Below, piece after piece: positions 1 to 9,385 of a DNA stretch of 64,000 nt. This DNA is from CAIWHR01 sp963809965 (GTDB lineage Bacteria > Pseudomonadota > Gammaproteobacteria > Burkholderiales > Casimicrobiaceae), in assembly GCA_963809965.1 (NCBI GenBank), contig CAWELU010000008.1, positions 186,001 through 250,000 on the forward strand, read 5' to 3'. A model generated the notes under the pieces. The model was not told the origin of the DNA. It did no database searches and worked only from the letters and a program-made list of their open reading frames with translations. Every line of letters starts with the position of its first letter. Within the stretch, counting starts at the first letter, position 1. A program made the position numbers and the translations under genes.

Positions 1-1
1 G

Positions 2-1384
2 ATGGCGAAGCAGGTGCAAGGCCTCGACCCGCACACGGCCCGACAGGCCGCGTTCTATACGCGCCAATTGGTGGACGCATTGTCGCCGTCCAATTTCGTT
101 GCCACGAATCCGCAGGTGCTGAAGGCCACCTTGGAAAGTGGTGGCGAAAACCTGGTCAAGGGCCTCGGTCATCTGCTTGACGACCTGGAGCGCGGCAAGG
201 GCCACCTGAGCCTCAGGATGACCGATCTCGACGCCTTCCGGCTGGGTGAGAACATTGGCGCGACACCGGGCAAGGTCGTCTATCAGAACGAGCTGATGCA
301 ATTGCTGCAGTACGCGCCGGCGACCGAACAGGTACACCAGCGGCCACTGCTGATCGTGCCGCCCTGGATCAATAAGTTCTACATCCTGGACCTGAAGCCG
401 CAGAACTCGTTCATCAAGTGGGCAATCGGGCAGGGTCACACGGTCTTCGTTATCTCCTGGGTGAATCCCGACGAGTCGCTCGCGCAGAGGGACTTCGAGG
501 ACTACATGCGGGAGGGGCCCTTGATGGCGATCGACGCGATCGAGCAGGCCGCCGGCGAGAAGCAAATCAATGCCATCGGCTACTGCATCGGGGGTACCCT
601 GCTCGCCTGCACCCTGGCGTACATGGCGGCGAAGCGCGACCACCGGGTACGAAGCGCGACCTTCTTCGCGTCGCTGCTGGACTTTACTGACGTGGGCGAG
701 CTCGCCGTATTCATCGACGAAGAGCAGATCGCGCGGATTGAGCGGCACATGGACAAGCACGGCTTTCTCGACGGCAGTCACATGGCCAACGCCTTCAATC
801 TGCTGCGAGAAAACGAGCTCATCTGGTCGTTCGTGGTCAACAACTACCTGCTTGGCCGCGAGCCGATGCCGTTTGACCTCCTGTATTGGAACTCGGATTC
901 CACGCGCATGCCGGCGGCGATGCACAGCTTCTACCTGCGCAACATGTATCTGCACAATCGCCTTAGCACGCCGGGTGGCATCACGCTCGCGGGCGTGCCG
1001 GTCGATCTGGGGAAAATCAAGGTACCCGTCTATTTCCTGTCGACCGTCGAGGACCATATCGCGCCATGGAAATCCACCTACGCCGGCACCAGCCTCGTGT
1101 CGGGACCGGTGCGTTTCGTGTTGGGCGGATCGGGGCATATCGCAGGCGTGATTAATCCGCCGACGGCGAACAAATACCACTACTGGACCAATGCCGAGCC
1201 CGCTGCGACCCCCGACGAGTGGCTGGCAACTGCGCAGCAGCACGCGGGGTCATGGTGGAGCGACTGGGCCCAGTGGATCGCGCACCACGCGGGCAAATCG
1301 ACCCCCGCGCGGCAACCGGGGAGCGGTGGGCTGTCTCCGATCGAGGACGCGCCAGGAGCGTACGTCAAGACCCGGGTTGACTAA
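2..1384 (+). CDS. phaC: Class I poly(3-hydroxyalkanoate) synthase, N-terminus outside window
   Basis: This enzyme polymerises (R)-3-hydroxyacyl-CoA (usually 3-hydroxybutyryl-CoA) into the storage polyester of cytoplasmic granules. The 460 visible residues hold the alpha/beta-hydrolase catalytic part. The lipase-like box GYCIGG places the nucleophile at Cys195, Asp351 lies in VEDHIAPW and His379 in GSGHIAGV, which completes the triad. Class I synthases are normally about 570-600 residues with the cysteine near 320. About 120 N-terminal residues are therefore missing at the window edge, and the ATG at position 2 is probably internal. The C-terminus is intact. Family assignment is firm; the chain-length preference is not read from the sequence. 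Confidence 0.95.
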   Translation: MAKQVQGLDPHTARQAAFYTRQLVDALSPSNFVATNPQVLKATLESGGENLVKGLGHLLDDLERGKGHLSLRMTDLDAFRLGENIGATPGKVVYQNELMQLLQYAPATEQVHQRPLLIVPPWINKFYILDLKPQNSFIKWAIGQGHTVFVISWVNPDESLAQRDFEDYMREGPLMAIDAIEQAAGEKQINAIGYCIGGTLLACTLAYMAAKRDHRVRSATFFASLLDFTDVGELAVFIDEEQIARIERHMDKHGFLDGSHMANAFNLLRENELIWSFVVNNYLLGREPMPFDLLYWNSDSTRMPAAMHSFYLRNMYLHNRLSTPGGITLAGVPVDLGKIKVPVYFLSTVEDHIAPWKSTYAGTSLVSGPVRFVLGGSGHIAGVINPPTANKYHYWTNAEPAATPDEWLATAQQHAGSWWSDWAQWIAHHAGKSTPARQPGSGGLSPIEDAPGAYVKTRVD

Positions 1385-1606
1385 ATCAGCCGACACCGAA
1401 TGTGACGGCGTCGGGTGACATCGAGTGGCAGGGCGAGTGCGCGATTATCGTGACCTATGGCGCTGTCCGCCACCTTCGACGGATCTCGCCGCGGTGACGA
1501 CTGCACGCCAGCCGGGTTGCGTGTTCGCGAACTCGCCGAATTGGCTGGGCAATGATGGCCGTTACGATGAAGTTCTGGTCAGTCACCGCGGCGACGTCCG
1601 CCAACG

Positions 1607-1834
1607 TCAGTCGGCAGTGCGCCTGAAGGCGGCAATTTCCCAATCTCCGCTCGTATCGTCCTTGCGAAGGACGTACAGGTTGCCGTCATCCGCTTCGACC
1701 TTGAACCAACGCTGCGTTGGCGCGAACCAGCGATCGACCACGGCGCGCACGGCGACCCGGCGCTCCCCGAGCCAGAAAGCGAGCGGCTCCTGTTCCCCGC
1801 GATAACCCGCATAACACTCTACGCGAATCGCCAC
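1607..1834 (-). CDS. Small conserved hypothetical protein (75 aa)
   Basis: This compact reading frame starts at a GTG and ends FRRTAD. The sequence (IRVECYAGYRGEQEPLAFWL, then VVDRWFAPTQRWFKVEADDG and LYVLRKD) has the alternating pattern of a small beta-barrel or SH3-like fold. It resembles short uncharacterised proteins found widely in bacteria, although I cannot name a Pfam family with certainty. There is no signal peptide or membrane segment. It lies opposite and downstream of phaC with no obvious operon partner, and no strong ribosome binding site precedes the GTG. Overlapping frames in both directions look like GC-rich shadows. Confidence 0.6.
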   Translation of the reverse strand: MAIRVECYAGYRGEQEPLAFWLGERRVAVRAVVDRWFAPTQRWFKVEADDGNLYVLRKDDTSGDWEIAAFRRTAD

Positions 1835-1991
1835 GCGGCAACGATAACCCGATCAGACCGAGTCCGGCCAACTCCGGACAGTCAGCGTCACGGTCCAACG
1901 TACCCGGAGCGCTGAAACGCCCGCGGGGCTGGAGCTGCGCTGGGCGGCGTAGTATTGCCGAATCCCCATTCGTCGACGCCCTAATCCAAAT

Positions 1992-2270
1992 ATGGATCGT
2001 CGGACATTCGTTGCCATTGCCGGAGGCGCCCTGCTCGGGTTGTCCCCGAACCTGCGGTCCCAGGGCCAGGTAACGATGCGTCGCATCGGTGTTCTCTCCC
2101 CATTCGCCCGCGCCGAAGTCGAAGTTCAGTCTGCTGCGACCTGAGCTGGCAAAGCTCGGGTGGACCGACGGTCCGCGGACGACGGACGGCGCGAACGATC
2201 GCCTACCGTCCGTGGCAGCGGAACTCGTTTCCCTCGATCCCGACCTGATTCTCGGTTGTGTTCGTCAAGT
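1992..2270 (+). pseudogene. ABC-type substrate-binding protein (ABC_sub_bind family), N-terminal remnant with frameshift
   Basis: The frame from the ATG at 1992 reads a signal peptide (MDRRTFVAIAGGALLGLS) and then MRRIGVLSPFARAE, the typical opening of the ABC_sub_bind (YcjX/TrpX-like) periplasmic binding family. It hits a stop at about 2142. The next frame continues the same family with LAKLGWTDG and VAAELVSLDPDLILGC up to about 2265, so at least one frameshift has occurred. Similarity then ends against the IS256 remnant. Only about the first third of a protein of about 320 residues remains, so it is not functional. It is not the missing part of the truncated family member at 11656-12450, because both retain the AELVxLxxDxIL segment. 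Confidence 0.7.
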
Positions 2271-2300
2271 TGCGCAAAAACGGTAATCAGGGTCTGAGTC

Positions 2301-2825
2301 CTATGCTGCCTTCCTGCGCTGCTCCTTGCGCTGTTCCCACAGTAGGGTCATGTTCAGGTAGCGCTTGTCCTCGATCCAAGTCTCGTGGGTCTCGGCGCAC
2401 AGCGCGCGCACCAGCCGTAAGCAGCTGGCGACGTTGGGGAAGATGCGCACGACACGGGTGCGTCGGCGCAGCTCCTCGTTGAGTCGCTTGAGCATGTTGG
2501 TGCTCTTCAGGTGCTTGTGGTGCTGGCGTGGTAGCCGGCAGAAAGTCAGCGTGCTGCCGATGTTCTCCTCGACCCAGTCGGTGACTTCGGATACTTCTTT
2601 TGCCATCGTCCGAGCCAGGCTGCCAGATCGCGCTGCGCCTCGGCGAGGTTCCTACGGTCGTAGCGCCAGCGTAGCTCCTGCAGGCAGTCGTCGTCGGCCT
2701 TGCGCGGCAGGTAGTCCAGGGCGTTGCGGAGGAAATGGACATAGCAGCGCTGCCACGCCGCCTCAGGCAACACCTCGGCGATCGCCTTGCGCAAGCCGGC
2801 ATGGTCGTCGGACGGGTCCGTAAGA
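2301..2825 (-). pseudogene. IS256-family transposase, C-terminal fragment (copy A)
   Basis: The reverse strand carries SDDHAGLRKAIAEVLPEAAW, YVHFLRNALDYLPRKADDD and, after a frameshift near 2590-2605, TDWVEENIGSTLTF and RLNEELRRRTRVVRIFPN, ending KEQRRKAA. These are the C-terminal half of a mutator-type (IS256) transposase, including the glutamate of the DDE triad in the RLNEE region. The first half is absent. The fragment is joined in frame to a different IS256 transposase (copy B), which gives one long chimeric frame across the junction near 2825. It is inactive. Confidence 0.8.
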
Positions 2826-3880
2826 ATTCTTGTGTATGAGTCGCGCGATTGAAATAATCCGCGCGTCATCACGAATCGATCTTCGAACTGTATCGCGAAC
2901 TGGGCTTTTGCCGCATGCCACGCAATCGGCGGATTCTTCCACTTCGCGGTGATATTGCGCAACGCCAGCCAGATCAACTTGGTCGCCGCTTCGTCGCTCG
3001 GGAAATGACCACGCCCGCGCACCGCCTTGCGCATTTCGCTGTGCAGACTTTCGATCGCATTGGTGGTGTAGATGATCCGCCGCACCGCCGCCGGGAAGGC
3101 AAGGAACGGAATCACCTGCTCCCAGTTCCGGCGCCAGCTCTGGGCGATGGCCGGGTATTTCTCGCCCCATGGGCCGGCGTCGAATTCGGCCAGCCGGGTG
3201 GCCGCGGCGGTGGCCGATTCCGCCCCATAGATCGGTTTGAGCGCCGCCGCGATCGCCTTGCGCTCCTTCCACGAGGCGAACTGCATCGAGTAGCGGATCA
3301 GATGCACGATGCAGGTCTGCACCAGCGCCTCGGGATACACGGCGTTGATCGCCTCCGGAAAGCCCTTCAGCCCGTCGACCACGGCAATCAGCACGTCGTG
3401 GGTGCCGCGGTTGCGAATTTCCGTCATTACCCGCAGCCAGAACTTGGCCACTTCGGTCTGCTCGATCCAGATCCCCAGCACTTCCTTGTGCCCGGAGCAG
3501 CGCATGCCGATGGCCCAGGTACACCGCCTTGTACTTGACCGCCCCTTCGTCCCGAATCTTGATCCGCAGACAGTCGAAGAACACGATCGCGTACACCGGC
3601 TCCAGCGGTCGTGCCTGCCAGGCTGCCGCCTCGTCGAGCACGGCGTCGGTCACTGCCGACACCAGCTCCGGCGAGATCTCGATGCCGTACAGCTCGCGCA
3701 GGTGTGGATATCGCGGGTGGTGATCACCCGGGCGTAGAACGCGATGATCTTCTGGTCGAAGCCCGGGAACCGCCGCTGATACTTGGCAATCAGCGCCGGC
3801 TCGAAGCGGCCTTGCCGGTCGCGGGGAATCGACAGCTCACGCACCGGCGCTGAACGGCGGCAGATTTGCAGCGGCCATTC
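2826..3880 (-). pseudogene. IS256-family transposase, 5'-truncated and frameshifted (copy B)
   Basis: Three reverse frames together give an IS256 transposase: VRELSIPRDRQGRFEPALIA and FPGFDQKIIAFYARVITTRD (about 3650-3870), VSAVTDAVLDEAAAWQARPL and KYKAVYLG (about 3520-3660), then IWIEQTEVAKFWLRVMTEI through YTTNAIESLHSEMRKAVRGR to FAIQFEDRFV (down to about 2850). Two frameshifts lie near 3650 and 3510. The N-terminal 70-80 residues and the left end are missing. Its 3' end abuts the copy A fragment, so an older insertion was partly deleted or the two recombined. Confidence 0.8.
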
Positions 3881-4092
3881 ACCCCTCAATGACTGCCCTG
3901 AGTTGCGCAGCGGCCACTCGGTCGAATCGCGGCAACACCGGCAGCCGGCCATCAGTTGTCATTGGCCGACGCCCACTAGCCGACCGCTTCAGACGGATTG
4001 CTGCCGCTCAGTTTCGACCAACCAGCAGCCGCAGTCGAACCAAACCCGCAGCGTGCGCGCCCGCCCACGCTGCGCGCTTGGCCCCCTCGGGC

Positions 4093-4626
4093 TTATTGCA
4101 CCGAGACGGTGAGGTCGGTATTCCAGGTGATGTCGACCTTGTCGCCTACCTTGACCTGATCGAACACCTTCGGATCGACGACCCGTCGGCTGTATTTCCA
4201 GCCATTCGACCCCTCAAAAGTGATCGACGATGCACTCTTGTCGATGTTGGTGACACTCGCCGTCATTGTCCGTACCACCCCCTTCGTGCCGCTGGTCGTT
4301 CCCGCGGTGGCGACCGGGCTAGCGGTATCGACCGCCGCCTCACCCGGCGGCTTCAGCCGCACGACAACGTTGTTGTTGTACGTTGCCTTGATCTTGTCCC
4401 CCACCTTGAGCTGGGAGAAGCGGTTGACGCTCTCTGGCGCGTTGACGGCGACGAATTTGCCGTCGGCCGTCTTGATGTTCATGGCGCGCTTGCCCTGATC
4501 GATCGTCTCTATAGTGCCCGAAATAGTCATGGTCTGTGTCGGGAGCTCTTTGACCTGTGCCCAACTTGGCAGGGCAAGAGCCCAAGCCACCGCGAACGCG
4601 CTCAGCATCGTCGTTCCTCGCTTCAT
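4093..4626 (-). CDS. Exported protein of unknown function, paralogue of 9386-9928 (177 aa)
   Basis: The start is the ATG of MKRGTTML, chosen because an AGGAGA ribosome binding site sits a few bases upstream and a signal peptide follows at once (LSAFAVAWALALPSWAQ, cleaved after about residue 24). The longer upstream frame is Arg-rich and unconvincing. The mature part looks like two small beta-barrel (OB-like) repeats, each with a VGDK turn: GTIETIDQGKRAMNIKTADG with LKVGDKIKATYNN, and ASVTNIDKSASSITFEGSNG with VKVGDKVDITW. This suggests a periplasmic protein. Its near-identical paralogue lies 5 kb away in the same orientation. No enzymatic motif was seen. Confidence 0.85.
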   Translation of the reverse strand: MKRGTTMLSAFAVAWALALPSWAQVKELPTQTMTISGTIETIDQGKRAMNIKTADGKFVAVNAPESVNRFSQLKVGDKIKATYNNNVVVRLKPPGEAAVDTASPVATAGTTSGTKGVVRTMTASVTNIDKSASSITFEGSNGWKYSRRVVDPKVFDQVKVGDKVDITWNTDLTVSVQ

Positions 4627-4867
4627 ATTCTGGTCTCCTTCTGGTTGTCCATCGCTGCTGATCCGTCCCGGATCTGACTGTGCCGCAAGGTTCTCGCGGG
4701 ACATTTGATTCAAATCAATTGGTGTCAATGACCGAGGACTACGGCGGCGGCTTCTCCGTCGATGCGTCGGTGTGCATCGAGGCCGTTGACTGTTCGATTT
4801 CACGCGCGAGGGACGCGGGACCGACTGGAATCCGAAGCTCGACTACGGCTCATAGGCGCCCGAAAGC

Positions 4868-6646
4868 TCATGGCGCGCGAGGTGCGGCCCGCCCGATCCC
4901 GAACAGCACGAAGCCCGAACCGAGAGCGGCCGGCGCAGCGGACCACAGCCACGCGTCGACGCCGGTAACGAGATAGCCGGCCACTGCGGCGACACCGGTG
5001 CCGAAGCCGACCGCAAGAATGGCCACTGCCCAGCCGGGGCTCACCGCTCCATCGCCGCCGCGGGCACGCGCGACGATCGGCCCCAGCACGAGAGGCGCAA
5101 ACGAGAGCTGCGCGCAGCAGAGCGTCGACACCAGCGCGGGAAGCACCCCGCTCGCAAAGCCGAAGCGAGATGACGTCCACGCGATGGCCCCCGCTGTGGC
5201 GAACGCCACGGCCAGACCGGCGAGGACCGCGATCAACGCACGCCGCGTTGCCGTCGCCTCGCTCGGTGCCGCTGAATGGCCGGGCGCCGCGACGGGGCGG
5301 AACGGCGCCAGCACATCATAGCGGAGGGTGCAAAGACCCGCGGCTACGAGCGCGCCCGTCGTCGACAGCGCGGCCGCAAGCACGCAGATTGCCAACAGCA
5401 CCGAGGCGATGCCGGCGACCCAATTGTCGGTAGACACGAGCCGGGCAGCGAACGCCTCCGCGCCATCGGTCGCCCCGTGCGGCGCGAAGACGACGCCCGC
5501 GATCGCGCCGAACGCGCAGACGAGAAGGCCGATCAGCGTCGTCTCCACCGCATAGATCGCGAAGACGCCGCGCAACGCGGCGGCATTGCCGTCCGCCTCG
5601 ACGCCGACGCCCTTCCGGGCCGCCGCAAGTCTGAGCCAGTTCGTGACGTCGACGAGCGGATAGAAGAGAGGCAGCACGCCCAGCGCGAGAACGGCCACGC
5701 CGGAGATCCGCGTCCCGGCCGCAAGCGCTGCAGCACTCTCGCGCACAAGTGCCGATGCGCCCGCTGCCTGGAGATCCATGAGCGCCACGATCACGATCAG
5801 CACGAGCAGCGCCGACAGCCACCCGTTGAGAATCTTTCCGAACCTGCTGAGCGCGCGAGCCGTGCGCGATCCTTCTCCGCGGTCGCTCCCGATCGTATCG
5901 GTATCGACGTATCGCGAACGGCGGTACCAGAGGACGAGCACGCCGAACACAGCGGCGAAGGCGACGGCGAACGCAACGTGCGGCGGCAACGGCGTGCGCG
6001 CGGACACGTGCAGATACAACACGAGCAACGTCGCGCTGAACAGGCCGCAATACAACATGCCGAGCTGCAGCTGCGCCGAGTGCATGATCCCGGAGTGTCC
6101 GGAGAGCGCTGCGGTCGCTGCCATCGACACCAGCGCTGCAACGAAAAGGAAAGCGGCAAGCGTCGCGCTTGCCGTCAGCATCGGCCCGAGAAACGCCGCG
6201 GCTGCGAGCGCCTCGCCGATGAGGAGGCCGAACAGCGCGCAGAGCGTGAGGCCCGCCGCGACCCAGCGGACCCGCGGATCGTTGCCGTGCGCTCGCGCGA
6301 TAAACTCGTGGACGGTGATCGAGCTATCGCGCGCCAGCGCTTCATCCACGAATTCGACGAGCGGCCGGCGCGCGACATAGACGAGCCAAGTGCCCAGCCC
6401 GAAGCATGCCGACGCGATCACGGCTGGCCACAGGTCGCCGCTCGCGCCCCACATGAAAAGCGGAATGAGCGCGGCCAGACGCGCAGCGTAGGCGATCGAC
6501 GCATTCCGGACGACGGCGAGCCGAGTGTGCTGCGCGCCGACGATGTCGTCCTGCACCCGCCGGTTCGGCGCGCGCCGCAGCAGCCACACCGGCACGAAGC
6601 CGATCGCGAGCACGAGGATGAGTGAGACGAATGTGACGAACGCCAT
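4868..6646 (-). CDS. Multi-pass membrane protein, sodium:solute symporter-like (592 aa)
   Basis: The protein has about 13 hydrophobic segments spread over its whole length, beginning MAFVTFVSLILVLAIGFVPV. Its length and spacing, with loops such as FYPLVDVTNWLRLAA and LPALVSTLCCAQLSFAPLVL, recall the APC/SSS-type secondary transporters. I cannot identify a diagnostic sodium-site motif, so the family is an inference. It stands alone between an exported-protein gene and a divergent small hydrolase gene. Long frames on the opposite strand (for example 5276-6625) are GC-rich shadows of this gene. It is likely an inner-membrane transporter of unknown substrate. Confidence 0.7.
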   Translation of the reverse strand: MAFVTFVSLILVLAIGFVPVWLLRRAPNRRVQDDIVGAQHTRLAVVRNASIAYAARLAALIPLFMWGASGDLWPAVIASACFGLGTWLVYVARRPLVEFVDEALARDSSITVHEFIARAHGNDPRVRWVAAGLTLCALFGLLIGEALAAAAFLGPMLTASATLAAFLFVAALVSMAATAALSGHSGIMHSAQLQLGMLYCGLFSATLLVLYLHVSARTPLPPHVAFAVAFAAVFGVLVLWYRRSRYVDTDTIGSDRGEGSRTARALSRFGKILNGWLSALLVLIVIVALMDLQAAGASALVRESAAALAAGTRISGVAVLALGVLPLFYPLVDVTNWLRLAAARKGVGVEADGNAAALRGVFAIYAVETTLIGLLVCAFGAIAGVVFAPHGATDGAEAFAARLVSTDNWVAGIASVLLAICVLAAALSTTGALVAAGLCTLRYDVLAPFRPVAAPGHSAAPSEATATRRALIAVLAGLAVAFATAGAIAWTSSRFGFASGVLPALVSTLCCAQLSFAPLVLGPIVARARGGDGAVSPGWAVAILAVGFGTGVAAVAGYLVTGVDAWLWSAAPAALGSGFVLFGIGRAAPRAP

Positions 6647-6848
6647 TGGAGACGGTCGCGATCAAGTACGCCACCGCACAGCCTACACGCCAGCCGGCAC
6701 GGGGCCTAGAATGAAGCGCTGCCCGATGCGGACACAACGATTGCAACCCAACCCGATGCAAGATTGCGCCGTGGCAGGCTCGGTAGCGCGGGCGGGAAGG
6801 CGAGAGCCGCCGGCCTCAGGTGCGCGAGCTGTGCATCACGCATTCGAA

Positions 6849-7409
6849 ATGGCCACCGGCGTCGCGTGCGCGCTACTACTCGTCGTCGCGCTTGCATGGA
6901 GCCCGTGCGCCGTCGCCGAAACGCGTGTGTACCTCCTTCGCGGCTGGTTCGGCGTGTTCTCGGCGGGCATCGACAAGATGGCCGAAGACCTGCGCGCGAA
7001 GGGCATCAAGGCCGAAGCGATCGGCCATCTCGAATGGAAAGCGACGGCTGAAAAGATCGCGAGCGATCGCGCTGCCGGCGCGAGCGGTGCGCTGGTGCTG
7101 GTCGGCCACTCGCAGGGCGGCAACAACGTGATCGACATGGCGCGCAAGCTCGAGAAGCAGGCAATTCCCGTGGATCTCATCGTCACCATCGCACCGTTCC
7201 TGCAGGACCCGGTCCCGGCCAACGTCGTGCGCGCCATCAATTACTACCAGTCGCCCGGATGGGGCTCGCCGCTCGTCGCCGATTCCGGGTTCAAGGGCGA
7301 GCTTTCCAACATCAACGTCGCGGGCGAACTGGGGATTCTCCACATCAACATCGACAAGGACACGCGCGTCCAGGCGGCGATCCTCGGCGCGATTGAGGCG
7401 CTGTCCTAG
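6849..7409 (+). CDS. Exported alpha/beta-hydrolase-like protein (186 aa)
   Basis: The start is placed at the ATG of MATGVACALLLVVALAW, which opens a good signal peptide ending CAVAE; longer upstream frames lack such a signal. The mature chain shows VYLLRGWFGVFSAGIDKMAE, then the nucleophile elbow GHSQGG in LVLVGHSQGGNNVIDMA, then IAPFLQDPVPANV and a late HINIDKD. This is the layout of a small lipase/thioesterase-like alpha/beta hydrolase lacking a large lid. A periplasmic esterase or lipase role is possible, but the substrate is unknown. No clear ribosome binding site supports the chosen start. Confidence 0.7.
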   Translation: MATGVACALLLVVALAWSPCAVAETRVYLLRGWFGVFSAGIDKMAEDLRAKGIKAEAIGHLEWKATAEKIASDRAAGASGALVLVGHSQGGNNVIDMARKLEKQAIPVDLIVTIAPFLQDPVPANVVRAINYYQSPGWGSPLVADSGFKGELSNINVAGELGILHINIDKDTRVQAAILGAIEALS

Positions 7410-7429
7410 GCGGCCGGGCGGCGGAGCAA

Positions 7430-7688
7430 TCACTTGCCGGCGCGCGGTGCTGCAAGCGGCCACGCCGCAAGTTCCCGGTAGCGCGGTCCGTCCCGCGCGG
7501 GCTCCGATGCGTCAAGCGCGAGCCGCGTGACCGCCCGGCCGATCTGCGCGGCGAGGCTGGCGAATGCCGGCGCGTTGCAGCATCGCGCGAGCGTCACATG
7601 CGGAGTGAACGCGCGTTGTATCCGGCCGCGAACGCCGAGGGCGAGGCCAAGGTTAGCCGCAACGCCGACAAGGGCGACACGCGGAGAA
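7430..7688 (-). pseudogene. RNA 2',3'-cyclic phosphodiesterase (2H family, ThpR/LigT-like), C-terminal remnant
   Basis: The reverse strand, too short for a normal gene call, reads PRVALVGVAANLGLALGV, then AFTPHVTLARC and ends WPLAAPRAGK before a stop at 7430-7432. FTPHVTLAR is the second H-x-T motif of 2H phosphoesterases such as ThpR. The first H-x-T motif and the N-terminal half are missing, and an in-frame stop lies just upstream at about 7689. The IS30 element begins 120 bases further on, so loss of the 5' half may be linked to it. It is a non-functional fragment. Confidence 0.7.
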
Positions 7689-7811
7689 TGTTACGGGTGT
7701 TATCGCGGCTGCTGCGCGAGCAGGATCACGCGCGGAGGCGGATGGTCGAGTGACCCAGATCGGGACGCCCTACTGCCGGCCACGTCGACGCCGCCAATGT
7801 CCGCAATGTCG

Positions 7812-8796
7812 GGCGGATTCAACTGGTCGGTGCAACACACTAGAAGCCATTGCGGCGAAAGGAGTGTTGCAGATGAAGCAAAGACCGCGCATTTACTACT
7901 CGGCCAGCCAACGGGCGCTTATCGGGGAGCGTTGGCGGAAGGGTGAGACGCTTCGCCAGATCACCCGGCTGGTTGATCGATACCCCTCCTCGATCCAAGG
8001 CATGTTGGCTGGGTCGGGCGGGATACGCCCAGCCGAGCGGCACCGATCAAGCTTGGCGTTGACCGTGATCGAGCGAGACGAGATCTCGCGCGGCATGGTG
8101 GCAGGAAAGTCGATCCGGGCGATCGCGGCTTCGCTCGGCCGAGCGCCGTCTACCATCAGTCGCGAGCGTCGGCGCAATGATGGTCCGGAAGGCTATCGAG
8201 CCAGCCAGGCCGAACAGGCCGCGTGGGATCGAGGGCCGTCGCCCGAAGGTCTGTAAACTGGCGCAGAACCGAGCGCTGGCCCACCTGGTGGCAAGCAAGC
8301 TCCGCAGAAGACGAGCATCCACGGGCAAATCACTGACGCGGTATCGATCAGCGAGCGTCCCCCTGCAGTCGAAGATCGTGCGCTTCCTGGCCACTGGGAA
8401 GGTGACCTGTTGTTCGGCAGCAAGAACAGCCAGATCGCGACGCTCGTTGAGCGTCAATCGCGTTACGTGATGCTCGCGAAAGTCGGCAAGAAAGATACTG
8501 AAACGGTCGTGAACGCCCTGCTCAAGCACGCGCAGAAACTGCCCCACGAGCTGTACCGATCGCTGACCTGGGACCGCGGCAAAGAGAGGGCGGACCACCC
8601 CTTGGCGGGTCGAATGAGAATGCGAACGGGCTATTAAGGCAATATCTCCTCAAGGGGATCGACCTCTCAGAATATTCGCAATCCAAGCTCAATGCGATCG
8701 CGCGGCGCCTCAACGAACGGCCGAGAAAGACGCTGCACTACGAAACGCCAGCACAACGATTTCATGAACCTGTTGCGTCGACGGGTTGAATCCGCC
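7812..8796 (+). mobile_element. IS30-family insertion sequence with 26-bp inverted repeats, degenerate
   Basis: The left end (7812-7837) and right end (8771-8796) are inverted repeats of 26 bases. Both begin GGCGGATTCAAC from outside inward, and they differ at four internal positions. They enclose a broken IS30 transposase gene. The 985-bp length is close to that of a full IS30-type element (about 1.0-1.1 kb); an internal deletion accounts for the difference. Remnants of the same kind of element, with the same end sequence, occur at 14098-14272 and 51246-51663. Confidence 0.85.
7873..8790 (+). pseudogene. IS30-family transposase, frameshifted and internally deleted
   Basis: The gene starts MKQRPRIYYSASQRALIGER after a GGAGTG ribosome binding site. 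It has the helix-turn-helix region (LTVIERDEISRGMVAGKSIR, APSTISRERRRN), then shifts frame near 8225. It continues with LFGSKNSQIATLVERQSRYV and LPHELYRSLTWDRG, which is the DDE core. About 25 codons around the second catalytic Asp region are deleted near 8585. The tail GSNENANGLLRQYLLKGIDL to YETPAQRFHEPVAST follows in another frame. With at least two frameshifts and a deletion it cannot be active on its own. Confidence 0.85.
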
Positions 8797-9052
8797 CGCG
8801 ACACCGGCCGTTCAGTCGCGGTTCGTCAACAGGCGCTCTCGGCCAAGAGCGGTCTTAGGCCGTCGTGCCCGTAAGCGGACACTCCTGGATGTCTTGTGCC
8901 GCTTTGCCCAGGCTTATGGGTGCGTGCAATCGGAGGAACTCTCGTAGATCGACGTCGCGCTCGCTGACGCTCGCGAAACGCACGATGCAGGAGCAATCAC
9001 CGCGTCGCGCCGACGCCCGATCACCCGAGCTTCCCGTCGCCCTCCGCGAAGG

Positions 9053-9316
9053 TCAAGCCGAGCTGGCAAGCTGATCGTCCGAGGTCACCGCGCGCTCCGC
9101 GAGCGCCTCGCTCTCGCGAAAATGCGCAAGGCGCAACGCGCGCCCCTCCGCCGCCCGGCCAAGGTCGCATTGCTTCTGGGCCTCCGCGCTTAACCCCGTC
9201 GCCGAATCCTGCGCTAGTCCCGTGGTGCCGTCGCCCACCATGCCAGGTTGCTGCGCGAACGGTTCCGGTGCCTTGGTCGCGAGCAGCACTGCGATAATAA
9301 ACATCCGCGCCTTCAC
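9053..9316 (-). CDS. Small hypothetical protein with possible signal peptide (87 aa)
   Basis: A GTG-initiated frame encodes MKARMFIIAVLLATKAPEPF, a plausible Sec signal with cleavage near FAQQ. A hydrophilic, Ala/Glu-rich mature part of about 65 residues follows, without recognisable motif. It lies just downstream of, and in the same direction as, the exported paralogue at 9386-9928, 69 bases apart, so the two could share a transcript. I do not recognise a family, and the frame could be fortuitous in this GC-rich region. Confidence 0.4.
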   Translation of the reverse strand: MKARMFIIAVLLATKAPEPFAQQPGMVGDGTTGLAQDSATGLSAEAQKQCDLGRAAEGRALRLAHFRESEALAERAVTSDDQLASSA

Positions 9317-9385
9317 GGCTCGAGGTTACAACGAGCACGAGGGACTATGGTCGTCTCTCGCCCGCAGCCGCGCGCTCGTCCCCGG

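Noticed and set aside
5276..6625. 449-codon plus-strand frame opposite the membrane protein gene
   Set aside because: Its product is extremely Arg/Glu/Asp-rich with no fold-like pattern; the opposite strand encodes a convincing multi-pass protein. It is a GC-rich shadow.
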